Assembly (NCBI GenBank): GCA_002329485.1
Contig: DCTZ01000013.1
Span: forward strand, 1 to 51,535
Source of the DNA: Caryophanales bacterium UBA1427
GTDB taxonomy: Bacteria > Bacillota_I > Bacilli_A > ML615J-28 > CAG-313
Reading direction: 5' to 3'
DNA length: 51,535 bases
Shown: positions 17,307-25,134 of the stretch, in pieces
Layout of the letters: each line of letters opens with the position of its first letter
Position numbering within the stretch: the stretch's first letter is position 1
Notes under the pieces: model-generated
The model's input: only the letters and a program-made list of their open reading frames with translations
Database searches by the model: none
What the model was told of the DNA's origin: nothing
Translations under genes and position numbers: made by a program

Positions 17307-17876
17307 TTAAACTTTTTTCACTTCATCAAACCGTAATTCCTGAGGGGTCGAACGGCCGAAAATATCAATTGAGACTGTGACGATTTGTTTGTCGTAATCC
17401 ATTGCTTCGACTTTGACTTCTTGTCCCGCAAAAGTTCCCATAAGGATTTTGACATAATCCCCGACTTGGAAATCAACTTCGATTTGTTGGGTGATGCCCA
17501 TGCTTTCGAGAATCGGTCTGATTTCTTCGGCCGGAAGCGGAACCGGTTTAGCGCCGCCGCCACTTGATCCCAGGAAGCCTGTAACCATCGGTGTATTACG
17601 AACAACAAACCACGATTCGTCCGTTACAATCATTTCCACAAAGATGTAACCCGGGAATAATTTTTCCACTACTTCTTTTGGCCCTTTTTTGGTTTTTTCA
17701 ATTCGTTTTACTTCCGGAACCAAAACGCGGAAGATATATTTCTCCATATTCATGGAATGAATCCGGCGTTCCAAATTGTTTTTCGCAGCATTCTCAAATC
17801 CCGAATAGGATTGAACGATATACCATGCGCGTTCGTTTTCAAAATTTTGTTCTGTCACAGTTTCTAACTCACCCAT
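17307..17876 (-). CDS. nusG: Transcription elongation factor NusG
   Basis: A 189-residue elongation/pausing factor that binds the RNA polymerase clamp. The NGN domain (RAWYIVQSYSGFENAAKNNL at 17-36, FPGYIFVEM in the middle) is followed by a C-terminal KOW domain (VGDYVKILMGTFAGQEVKVE). The gene overlaps the end of secE by 13 bases. It has no clear ribosome-binding site of its own, so translational coupling to secE is likely. A 13-residue N-terminal extension before the NGN domain is acidic. Confidence 0.95.
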   Translation of the reverse strand: MGELETVTEQNFENERAWYIVQSYSGFENAAKNNLERRIHSMNMEKYIFRVLVPEVKRIEKTKKGPKEVVEKLFPGYIFVEMIVTDESWFVVRNTPMVTGFLGSSGGGAKPVPLPAEEIRPILESMGITQQIEVDFQVGDYVKILMGTFAGQEVKVEAMDYDKQIVTVSIDIFGRSTPQELRFDEVKKV

Positions 17877-18271
17877 TTAATGAAAGCGCCGATGCCTAAA
17901 TCATAAAGAATAAAAACGCCCACTAAGAATAAAACGAAGATTAAAACAACGACGACATTACTGATGAATTCGCTGCGTTTTGATCCGGTGACATGACGCA
18001 ATTCCACTAGAGACGGACGATAGAAAGGCCAAAGGACAAGTAGCAATGAAACTACACCTAAGGAAATAAGAATCCAAGCAAACACTTTAGGAAAGCCGCC
18101 GATTAAGAAAAAGTCGGGACTGACTTGCAATATCTCTGCTACAATCAATGCGCCAAGGACAATTGCAAAAATAGCTAAAATGGCAAGAATTAAATTCTCA
18201 TACTTGTATTCTTTCGATAAGAACTGAATAACACGATTTTGCTTTTTTTTTGGTTTGCTAGTAACAGCCAT
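17864..18271 (-). CDS. secE: Preprotein translocase subunit SecE, three-helix form
   Basis: A subunit of the SecYEG channel, assigned by position between rpmG and nusG and by its C-terminal part. The amphipathic region WPFYRPSLVELRHV (81-94) is followed by a membrane helix (103-123) and DLGIGAFI. Unlike the usual one-helix, roughly 60-residue SecE of Bacillota, this one has 135 residues. Two extra predicted helices (27-48 and 61-82) follow a basic N-terminus, the E. coli-like topology. The ribosome-binding site is GGAGGG. Confidence 0.88.
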   Translation of the reverse strand: MAVTSKPKKKQNRVIQFLSKEYKYENLILAILAIFAIVLGALIVAEILQVSPDFFLIGGFPKVFAWILISLGVVSLLLVLWPFYRPSLVELRHVTGSKRSEFISNVVVVLIFVLFLVGVFILYDLGIGAFIKWVS

Positions 18272-18286
18272 AAAATAAAAACCCTC

Positions 18287-18436
18287 CTACTTGGTTTCTT
18301 TGTGTAAGGTATGTTGATTGCACTTTGGGCAAAACTTCTTTATTTCCACCCTTGACACAGTATTTAATTTATTTTTTTCGGTTGTATAATTGCGTGAAAA
18401 ACATTGTTCACAAACTAAGATGACTTTTTGTCTCAT
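18287..18436 (-). CDS. rpmG: 50S ribosomal protein L33
   Basis: A 49-residue ribosomal protein with the four zinc cysteines of the C+ form (CEQC near residue 10, CPKC near 37). It begins MRQKVILVCEQC at ATG 18436. A longer in-frame start at 18484 lies inside the promoter and is rejected. The order rpmG-secE-nusG is conserved in Bacillota. Confidence 0.93.
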   Translation of the reverse strand: MRQKVILVCEQCFSRNYTTEKNKLNTVSRVEIKKFCPKCNQHTLHKETK

Positions 18437-18455
18437 CTTATTCACCTGCCTAACT

Positions 18456-18484
18456 ATTTTATCAAATACTCCCTTTTTTGTCAA
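18456..18484 (-). promoter_or_regulatory. Promoter of rpmG-secE-nusG
   Basis: Minus strand TTGACA (18479-18484), 17-base spacer, TAAAAT (18456-18461), about 20 bases before the rpmG start. It gives the unit its own transcription independent of the upstream sigH gene. Confidence 0.82.
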
Positions 18485-18507
18485 AGCATTTAACAGTTTA
18501 TTTTTCC

Positions 18508-19053
18508 TTATTCTTTTAGGTTGTATTCTTTGATTTTTCTTTTAATTCGTTCGTTCGTGTTATAGATTTGTTTGATGGTGTATCCAAGTTCTTTGGCGAT
18601 GATGGCATTGTCAAGATTGCGAACATATTTCAGTTGATATACTTTTCTTTCCAAATCCGAGAACTGTTGCCAAGGAATATCAAGTTGGTTGTGCGACTCG
18701 GTTTGATATTCGGGAGCAATCTCTTCCATCAAGACGAAGCGTCTGTTGCGAGCTATCAGACTCCGATTCATCGATATGTATTGATGGACAAGCAGCATAC
18801 TGAAAAAACGGTTAAAAGTTTTTTGGTGATTCGTTTGATATCTTTTGATTGCCCGCATCAAAACCACCCGGCCTTCCTGCAGGTAATCGTCAAACATCGA
18901 ACGGTCTTTGCACAACTTGTTTGCGGTCGAAATAATCAACGGTTGATATTTCTTGAACATCAACTCCAGCGCTTCATCGCTTCCTTCGCGGATGAGATAC
19001 AACAATTGGTTGTCGTTGATGGCAAACAGTTCTTCATTGGTTAATTCTCTCAT
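18508..19053 (-). CDS. sigH: RNA polymerase sigma factor, SigH-like, shortened
   Basis: A 181-residue sigma-70 family protein at the conserved sigH position between rlmB and rpmG. Region 2 is seen in LMFKKYQPLIISTANKL and FDDYLQEGRVVLMRAIKRYQ. Region 4 is a helix-turn-helix (IAKELGYTIKQIYNTNERIKRKI) preceded by FSDLERKVYQLKY, as in Bacillus SigH. It is about 35 residues shorter than Bacillus SigH, mostly in the linker and region 3, and the -10 recognition helix diverges. It overlaps rlmB by 4 bases (ATGA). In Bacillus SigH serves sporulation and competence; the role here is unknown. Confidence 0.82.
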   Translation of the reverse strand: MRELTNEELFAINDNQLLYLIREGSDEALELMFKKYQPLIISTANKLCKDRSMFDDYLQEGRVVLMRAIKRYQTNHQKTFNRFFSMLLVHQYISMNRSLIARNRRFVLMEEIAPEYQTESHNQLDIPWQQFSDLERKVYQLKYVRNLDNAIIAKELGYTIKQIYNTNERIKRKIKEYNLKE

Positions 19054-19781
19054 TTAATCCCCCGATTACGTATTATTTCGTAAAAGATTAGGGCAGCGCT
19101 GACGGAAACATTAAGCGAAGTAATATGACCGTGCATCGGAATTTTGACCAAAAAGTCGCATTTCTCTTTAACCAAACGCGAGATTCCCTTTCCTTCGCTA
19201 CCCAATACCACAACGATTTTTCCGGAATAATCCTGTTGGTTATAATACACGGTACCGTCGGCTTCCAAACCGATTACCCAATAACCGGCTTTTTTCAAAA
19301 CATCGATGGTTTGCGACAGGTTGACAACTTCTGCAACATCGACATACTCGATTGCCCCGGTCGAGACTTTGGCTACCGTGGCATTTAATTTGACGCTGCG
19401 ATGTTTGGGAATGATAATTGCATCCATTCCCGTCGCATCAGCGGTTCTTAATATTGCCCCCAAATTGTGCGGGTCTTCCAAACCGTCGAGCATGATTAAA
19501 GCCACATTTTCTTTGTTTTGGTTTTTTTGGATTACTTGCGACAAAGGAACCGTGGTATATTCTTTGACTTCGGCTACCACGCCGCCGTGTTTATCGCCAT
19601 AAATTTGCAAAAACTTCGGTGCCACATATTTTACCGCGGTATTAGCTTCGCAAAACTTGGCAAAATCGCTTTGCTTAAGTGCTTCGGTCAAATAAATCGT
19701 ATGAATGGTTCGCCCGCCTTTAATCGCTTCCGTAACCGCATTCTTCCCCATGATAATATTCAGCTTTTTTTCATTGGTCAT
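19050..19781 (-). CDS. rlmB: 23S rRNA (guanosine-2'-O-)-methyltransferase RlmB/TrmH family
   Basis: A 243-residue SPOUT methyltransferase that methylates the ribose of G2251-type positions in 23S rRNA. The short N-terminal L30e-like substrate-binding domain (1-75) is followed by the SPOUT domain with LDGLEDPHNLGAILRTA (motif 1), VVVLGSEGKGIS (motif 2) and IPMHGHITSLNVSVSAA (motif 3). Both ends overlap neighbours by 4 bases (ATGA), giving tight coupling with mrnC and sigH. The NYN-domain gene yacP, usually next in Bacillus, is absent. Confidence 0.95.
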   Translation of the reverse strand: MTNEKKLNIIMGKNAVTEAIKGGRTIHTIYLTEALKQSDFAKFCEANTAVKYVAPKFLQIYGDKHGGVVAEVKEYTTVPLSQVIQKNQNKENVALIMLDGLEDPHNLGAILRTADATGMDAIIIPKHRSVKLNATVAKVSTGAIEYVDVAEVVNLSQTIDVLKKAGYWVIGLEADGTVYYNQQDYSGKIVVVLGSEGKGISRLVKEKCDFLVKIPMHGHITSLNVSVSAALIFYEIIRNRGIK

Positions 19782-20191
19782 CCGCGGTTCACATCCTTTC
19801 GGTTATCGATAATTTGAATCGCCTGATTGATTAAAAAGCTTAGACGTTCCCAATCGTTTTTTAGATAAAGATAGCCGATAACCGCTTCCAAACCGCTGGA
19901 AATGCTGTATTCCCCGGGATCGACGTTTTTTCGGTGGTTCAAATGCGCACCGTTTCGCCCCCGTTTATATACGCCCAATTCCTCTTCGGTCAAAAGCGGT
20001 TCCAAAGAAACAAAAATCAACGCATGGGCGGAAGCACTGACGTAACTTTTCGCCAGGCGTTGCAAGGACAGCGGTTTGGTTATGCCTTGGCTCAGCAAAT
20101 ACAAGCGGATTTGCAATTCGTAATATGCATCGCCCAAATAGGCCAGGTTGGAACCTGTTAAGTGTTGGGGATTTACGTCAAGCGGCTTCAC
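19778..20191 (-). CDS. mrnC: Mini-ribonuclease III
   Basis: A 137-residue RNase III domain without a dsRNA-binding domain. In Bacillus this enzyme matures the 3' and 5' ends of 23S rRNA. Signature residues are seen in LAYLGDAYYELQIRLYLL and SSGLEAVIGYLYL, with the catalytic Asp and Glu. The start is GTG at 20191, overlapping the cysS stop (GTGA); this gives a length near the known about 140 residues. An upstream ATG at 20275 would add 28 unrelated residues and is rejected. Confidence 0.92.
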   Translation of the reverse strand: MKPLDVNPQHLTGSNLAYLGDAYYELQIRLYLLSQGITKPLSLQRLAKSYVSASAHALIFVSLEPLLTEEELGVYKRGRNGAHLNHRKNVDPGEYSISSGLEAVIGYLYLKNDWERLSFLINQAIQIIDNRKDVNRG

Positions 20192-21525
20192 GATAATTTG
20201 ATTCCCCGCTTGGCGATTTCCGCTCTCAATAAATCGGCTTGTTGAAAATCTTTCATTTCCCGGGCGCCTTGCCAAGCACGCACCAAAGATTTATCCGTGT
20301 CGCTTAACGGTATAACATCGACATGGAGTCCGAGAATATAAAGCATGCCTTGGAAGGCAGCAAAAAATTGATTCAATTTATAATAGGATTCCTGCGAACG
20401 GATGGCAATATTGATTTCTTTGATCAGTTGGAACAAAACGGTGATAGCGTTCGGTGTGGAGAAATCATCGGCCATATAATCCAGGAATTCGTTCATAAGC
20501 GGATGGACTCCGGCATCTTCGAAAGCGTCGTTAAGTTCCAAGGTCCGATAAAGACTTAAGAAACTGCGTTCGATTTTGTCAAATTCGACTACGGAGCGGT
20601 CCAAAAGTTCTTCTTTGAACAGAATCGTTTGGCGATAATGATTGTTGAGAATCATCAGCCGCACGACATTGCCGGAATATTTTTGGAGCACGTCTTTGGC
20701 CCAAACCACGTTGCCGAGCGACTTGCTCATTTTTTCGCCGCTTAGGTCGATACGCGCATTATGAACCCAATACTTAGCAATCGTATGATTCGACACCGCA
20801 AGCGCTTGGGCGATTTCGTTTTCGTGGTGCGGGAACTTCAGATCGTTTCCGCCCCCGTGGATATCGATTTCCCCTTGGAAGATGGAATCGATCATCACCA
20901 CGCACTCGGTATGCCAACCCGGACGGCCTTTACCGAACGGACTGTCCCACATGATACCTTCGTCGGTTTGTTTCCAAAGCACAAAATCGCGCGGATCTTC
21001 TTTGGCCGAATCGACTTCGATGCGCGAACCGACTTCCAAATCTTCCATTTTCTGATTGCTTAAAAGACCGTAGTCCGGAACGGAAGAAATTCTAAAATAA
21101 ACATCGGTTCCGCTTTGGTAAGCAACGCCTTTGTCAAGCATGACTTTGATATAATTGATGATAGCTTCCATGTATTCGGTAACCCGCGGACGGGCAAGCA
21201 GCGGTTCTGCACCCAACAAATTGTTGATTCGCAAAAATTCATCGATATAATGCTTGGCTACTTCGGTTTCCGAAATGCCGAGTTCTTTGGCCCGCATGAT
21301 GATTTTATCGTCGATATCGGTGAAATTGGAAACCATTCTGACATTGTATCCTAGGTACTTGAAGAAACGGGCAACCGTATCAAAGAAAACGACCGGACGG
21401 GCGTTTCCGATATGGATGTCGTTGTAAACCGTCGGGCCGCAAACATAAATCGAAATTTCCTGGGGTTTCACCGGATGAAAATCTTCGATTTGATTGGTTA
21501 ACGAATTGTAGATTTTAATATTCAT
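20188..21525 (-). CDS. cysS: Cysteinyl-tRNA synthetase
   Basis: Class I aminoacyl-tRNA synthetase, 445 residues. The HIGH motif is HIGNARP (near 39) and the KMSKS motif is intact (KMSKSLGN near 265). Zinc ligands are visible in YVCGPTVYND and WHTECVVM, with His in FPHHENE. The C-terminal anticodon-binding domain is short. It starts 4 bases downstream of the gltX stop and overlaps mrnC. Confidence 0.97.
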   Translation of the reverse strand: MNIKIYNSLTNQIEDFHPVKPQEISIYVCGPTVYNDIHIGNARPVVFFDTVARFFKYLGYNVRMVSNFTDIDDKIIMRAKELGISETEVAKHYIDEFLRINNLLGAEPLLARPRVTEYMEAIINYIKVMLDKGVAYQSGTDVYFRISSVPDYGLLSNQKMEDLEVGSRIEVDSAKEDPRDFVLWKQTDEGIMWDSPFGKGRPGWHTECVVMIDSIFQGEIDIHGGGNDLKFPHHENEIAQALAVSNHTIAKYWVHNARIDLSGEKMSKSLGNVVWAKDVLQKYSGNVVRLMILNNHYRQTILFKEELLDRSVVEFDKIERSFLSLYRTLELNDAFEDAGVHPLMNEFLDYMADDFSTPNAITVLFQLIKEINIAIRSQESYYKLNQFFAAFQGMLYILGLHVDVIPLSDTDKSLVRAWQGAREMKDFQQADLLRAEIAKRGIKLS

Positions 21526-21529
21526 AAAA

Positions 21530-22975
21530 TTACCACACTTTCATCATATGCAATAATTTTTCCATTCGTCCGATAACTACCTCTTTGTTTAACAATTGCA
21601 ATAATTTGCCCAAATCCGGGCCGTGCATTTCGCCGGTTGTCGCAACGCGGCACGGCATATAGAGCATTTTGCCTTTAACGCCCAATTCTTTTCCGACTTG
21701 TTTGATTGCTTGAATGAGCGTTTCTTCATTCCATTCGGTCAGAGTTTGGAAGCGCTGATATAAAGTTTCGATGGTTTTTTCGACACCTTCTTCTTTCAGA
21801 AAAGCCACCACTTCGTCCGATAAAGCGTTTAAATCGATTTCTTTAAAGAAATTTTCGTATAGGGTCTTTGCTTCTGCGCCATAAGTCAGACGGTCCCGCA
21901 ACAAAACGCACATATTTTGATACCACTGGGCAGATGCGTCCGGATTGATTTCTTTTAAGAACGGAAGTAGATAATTGTAATATTCTTCGTCGGATAATTC
22001 TTTTAAGTATTCGAAATTAAACCATTGCAACTTCTTGATATCGAAAATGCTGCCAGATTTTTTTAATCCGTCGATGGAGAAACGTTCAATCAATTCCTGC
22101 ATCGTGAATTTTTCCTGATTGTCTTTCGGGGCCCAGCCCAAAAGCGAAATATAGTTAACAATCGCATGAGGCAAATAGCCTTTTTTGGTAAAATCTTCAA
22201 AATTGGCATCCCCGTAGCGTTTGGATAATTTATGCGTTTCGTCCCGCATGATCGGCGGCAAATGAATATATTCCGGAACGTCCCAACCGAAAGCTTGGTA
22301 AAGCAAATTGTATTTCGGGGTACTGCTCAAATATTCGTTGCCACGCATGACATGGGTAATTCCCATCAGATGGTCATCGACGACGTTGGCAAAATTGTAG
22401 GTTGGAAAAAAATCCGACTTAAGGAGAACTTGGTCTTCGAGTTCCTTGGCATCGACTTCAATCAAACCGTAAATCAAATCGTTGAATTGAACGGTGCCTT
22501 CGTCAGGCATTTTTTGGCGAATGACATAAGGTTCGTTATTGGCAAGTTTCTCGGCGATTTCTTCTTTGGATAAGTGCAGACAATGACGATCGTAGCGCAC
22601 ATTGCCGTGTTCGTCTTTAAGCGATTCCAACCGTTCTTTCGAGCAGAAGCAATAATAAGCCTGGCCTTTTGCCACCAGTTCTTCCGCATACTTCTTGTAA
22701 AGCGGTTTTCTTTCGCTTTGGTAATACGGTCCGACTTCTCCTTCTTTGCCAGGACCTTCGTCATAATCGATACCGGCAAGCTCTAGGGTTTTGAGAATGG
22801 TTTCGACCGCCCCTTCCACGTAACGTTCGACATCGGTATCCTCAATCCGCAAAATAAACGTACCGTTGTTTTGGCGGGCAAAATAATAAGTATAAAGCGC
22901 ACTGCGTAAATTGCCGACATGCATAAAGCCTGTTGGCGATGGAGCAAATCTGGTTCGAACTTTCTTTTTTTCCAT
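21530..22975 (-). CDS. gltX: Glutamyl-tRNA synthetase
   Basis: Class I synthetase, 481 residues, charging tRNA-Glu (and probably tRNA-Gln for later amidation; not shown here). The HIGH-type motif is PSPTGFMHVGNLRSAL and the KMSKS-type motif is HKLSKRYGD. A zinc-binding insert carries YYCFCSKE ... RHC. The ribosome-binding site is TTAAGGAG. It leads the gltX-cysS-mrnC-rlmB-sigH unit just after the rpsI terminator; no clear promoter is visible in the short gap. Confidence 0.97.
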   Translation of the reverse strand: MEKKKVRTRFAPSPTGFMHVGNLRSALYTYYFARQNNGTFILRIEDTDVERYVEGAVETILKTLELAGIDYDEGPGKEGEVGPYYQSERKPLYKKYAEELVAKGQAYYCFCSKERLESLKDEHGNVRYDRHCLHLSKEEIAEKLANNEPYVIRQKMPDEGTVQFNDLIYGLIEVDAKELEDQVLLKSDFFPTYNFANVVDDHLMGITHVMRGNEYLSSTPKYNLLYQAFGWDVPEYIHLPPIMRDETHKLSKRYGDANFEDFTKKGYLPHAIVNYISLLGWAPKDNQEKFTMQELIERFSIDGLKKSGSIFDIKKLQWFNFEYLKELSDEEYYNYLLPFLKEINPDASAQWYQNMCVLLRDRLTYGAEAKTLYENFFKEIDLNALSDEVVAFLKEEGVEKTIETLYQRFQTLTEWNEETLIQAIKQVGKELGVKGKMLYMPCRVATTGEMHGPDLGKLLQLLNKEVVIGRMEKLLHMMKVW

Positions 22976-23025
22976 TTTCTTTTCTCCTTAAGCAAATTTT
23001 AAAAAAATTACTGTTTAAACAAAGA

Positions 23026-23046
23026 AAGACCACATAAAGTGGTCTT
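23026..23046 (-). terminator. Terminator after rpsI
   Basis: Perfect 8-bp stem AAGACCAC / GTGGTCTT with a 5-base loop, followed on the minus strand by TCTTTGTTTAAA. The T-run is interrupted, so some readthrough into gltX is plausible. Confidence 0.75.
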
Positions 23047-23083
23047 CCGTTCTCGTTTTGTCTGATCTGGCGTGCAATCCCGT

Positions 23084-23476
23084 TTAACGTTTCGAATATT
23101 GTGGTGCACGTCTTGCTTTACGTAGACCATATTTCTTACGTTCTGTTTCGCGAGGGTCACGGGCAAGAAGGCCAGCCTTCTTTAATGGGCCACGGAAATC
23201 AGGGTTAACAAGAAGCAATGCTCGGCTAACGCCTAGACGTATAGCACCGGCTTGACCACTAATGCCACCGCCATTGACATTAACATAGATATCATATTGA
23301 CTGCCAGTTCCTGTCAAATTGATTGGTTGTAAAACGTCGAGTCGGATTGCGGCTGAAGGGATATATTCAACAAAGTCGCGGCCGTTGATAAGGAATTTGC
23401 CGGTTCCCGGCATCATTCTTACTTGGGCAACGGAACTCTTCCGGCGACCAGTTGCCTGATAAACAACTTTTTCCAT
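23084..23476 (-). CDS. rpsI: 30S ribosomal protein S9
   Basis: A 130-residue small-subunit protein whose C-terminal tail (KKYGLRKARRAPQYSKR) reaches the P-site tRNA. It contains VNGGGISGQAGAIRLGVSRAL, the family signature. It follows rplM after 18 bases with an AGGAGG ribosome-binding site. Confidence 0.97.
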   Translation of the reverse strand: MEKVVYQATGRRKSSVAQVRMMPGTGKFLINGRDFVEYIPSAAIRLDVLQPINLTGTGSQYDIYVNVNGGGISGQAGAIRLGVSRALLLVNPDFRGPLKKAGLLARDPRETERKKYGLRKARRAPQYSKR

Positions 23477-23494
23477 AAACTACTTTCGTCCTCC

Positions 23495-23932
23495 TTATTT
23501 CACTTTCGGTAATGTTTCTGGTTTTTGGGCAGCGTGTGGGTGTTCAGGACCGACGTAAACATAAAGACGCCGATACATGTCATCACCCAATTTGCCTTTC
23601 GGTAACATGCCCCGAACGGCTAATTCCACGATTTTGTGCGGAACTTTGTCGAGCATTTCGGAAGCTGTTCTGACCTTTAATCCGCCAGCATATTGGGAGG
23701 CCCGATAGTATTTCTTATCTTCCCATTTTTTGCCTGTTAAGGCAACTTTTTCCGCATTCACAACAATCACATAGTCACCACCATCAACATGAGGTGTAAA
23801 TGTTGGTTTGTGCTTGCCTCTTAATACGGTTGCGATTTCTGTTGCGAGACGACCTAAGATTTGGTCTGTCGCGTCAACAACGTACCACTTACGTTCAACT
23901 GTTTGCTTGTTTGCCATAAATGTTGTGCGCAT
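23495..23932 (-). CDS. rplM: 50S ribosomal protein L13
   Basis: A 145-residue large-subunit protein. The start ATG 23932 (MRTTFMANKQTVERKWYVVDA) has GGAGG 9 bases upstream and aligns with the Bacillus N-terminus MRTT.MA. Conserved segments are LRGKHKPTFTPHVDGGDYV and AVRGMLPKGKLG. It is first in the rplM-rpsI unit, behind a leader that probably binds L13. Confidence 0.96.
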   Translation of the reverse strand: MRTTFMANKQTVERKWYVVDATDQILGRLATEIATVLRGKHKPTFTPHVDGGDYVIVVNAEKVALTGKKWEDKKYYRASQYAGGLKVRTASEMLDKVPHKIVELAVRGMLPKGKLGDDMYRRLYVYVGPEHPHAAQKPETLPKVK

Positions 23933-23944
23933 ATGCAATTTCCT

Positions 23945-24035
23945 CCAAATAATTATTTCATAATTATGTGACCACTGAGGGACCTTTGTCCTCTAATGAT
24001 CATTTAGAGGGCATAATGTGGGAACGAGTAAAACC
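23945..24035 (-). promoter_or_regulatory. L13 leader (r-protein autoregulatory RNA)
   Basis: On the minus strand the 5' UTR has the hairpin CCTCTAA / TTAGAGG (23990-24010). It is flanked by GTTCCCACATTATGCC on one side and GGTCCCTCAGTGGTCACAT on the other, which can close an outer helix. This matches the arrangement of the L13 leader of Bacillota. The match was made by eye. Confidence 0.62.
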
Positions 24036-24069
24036 CGTTAGTTAAATGTATCGAAAATGTATCGTATGT

Positions 24070-24098
24070 ATTATACTCTAGTTTGAGCATTTTGTCAA
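24070..24098 (-). promoter_or_regulatory. Consensus promoter of rplM-rpsI
   Basis: Minus strand TTGACA (24093-24098), exactly 17 bases, TATAAT (24070-24075). A perfect consensus, right after the yitT gene end. Confidence 0.9.
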
Positions 24099-24127
24099 AT
24101 AATTAAACCACGTATTGCGAGGTATTT

Positions 24128-25114
24128 TTAAATGATGGTGCGTTTGGAAAAATTCCCTTTGATAGTTAAGTCGGACGATACCGACACAAAGGCTTTCGGA
24201 TCGCATTCCAGGATGCTTGTAATGTAGTTGTTTACTTCGTAAGACGAAACAAAAATCGTCAAAACATACTTTTCCTGCAAAGTATAACCGCCTTTGACCG
24301 TATAAATCGTCAGACCGTGATGGAATTTAGCCAGCAGCATTTCCCGCAATTCGTTTGCTTTTTCGGTGATGATTTCGATTTTGGAAACTTTATAGATAAT
24401 ATATAAATTGTCAATTGCAATCATGTAGACAATCAGACGCACGAAAGTAAAGAGCATTGTTTCCAAACCGAAGAAACCTGACAAAAGAATGATTAAACCG
24501 TCAACAATCAAAGAGTATTTGGTAAACGAGATATTGCGTCTGACAAACAGACTGTTGGCGATTACATCCATTCCTCCGGACGATCCGCCGCCGCTCAAAC
24601 AAAGGGCAGCACCCACACCGGCAACGCCGCCGCCGATTAAAGCAAGCAACAACCGGTTTCCCGAGGATAAGAGGTTTTCCTTAACCACCTCAACAACTTT
24701 TCCGTTTTCGACAATAACATCGACCAAAGTTTCCTTTAACAAAAAGGAAAACGGTTGGAAATTATATTGGGTAGCCAACCAGTCCAAAAAGGAAATAACC
24801 AAAGTTTGGGTCAGGATGGAAAGCAACGTCAAAAAGGCAAATTTCTTGCTGATGTGTTTCCAGCCCAAGATTAATAAAGGAATATTCAGTCCAAAGACAA
24901 ACAAACCCAAGCTGATGCTTTTTCCCCAAACCAAACCGATAAACCGCGCGATCAGCTGTGAGATACCCGTGATGCCCCCCGCAAAGAACCCCCCGAAATC
25001 CAAGAGCCAAACCACGGCGAGCGAATAAATGATACTGCCGAGAACGGTTTTGATTACCGCCTGAACGTCACGGTTGTTGAAAAAATTCTTTGAAAAAAGA
25101 TTCTTTTTCGGCAT
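24128..25114 (-). CDS. yitT: YitT family membrane protein with C-terminal DUF2179 domain
   Basis: A 328-residue integral membrane protein. The N-terminal two thirds have about five or six hydrophobic helices and the family segment GGFFAGGITGISQLI; a second glycine-rich segment, LSGGGSSGGMDVIAN, is near the middle. The C-terminal cytosolic DUF2179 domain begins near residue 245 and includes GLTIYTVKGGYT and DPKAFVSVS. The family has no well-established function; transport is suspected. It is the last gene after metG and an antiporter gene, with no terminator seen before the rplM promoter. Confidence 0.87.
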   Translation of the reverse strand: MPKKNLFSKNFFNNRDVQAVIKTVLGSIIYSLAVVWLLDFGGFFAGGITGISQLIARFIGLVWGKSISLGLFVFGLNIPLLILGWKHISKKFAFLTLLSILTQTLVISFLDWLATQYNFQPFSFLLKETLVDVIVENGKVVEVVKENLLSSGNRLLLALIGGGVAGVGAALCLSGGGSSGGMDVIANSLFVRRNISFTKYSLIVDGLIILLSGFFGLETMLFTFVRLIVYMIAIDNLYIIYKVSKIEIITEKANELREMLLAKFHHGLTIYTVKGGYTLQEKYVLTIFVSSYEVNNYITSILECDPKAFVSVSSDLTIKGNFSKRTII

Positions 25115-25134
25115 TGTAAACTCATTTCCTCTTT

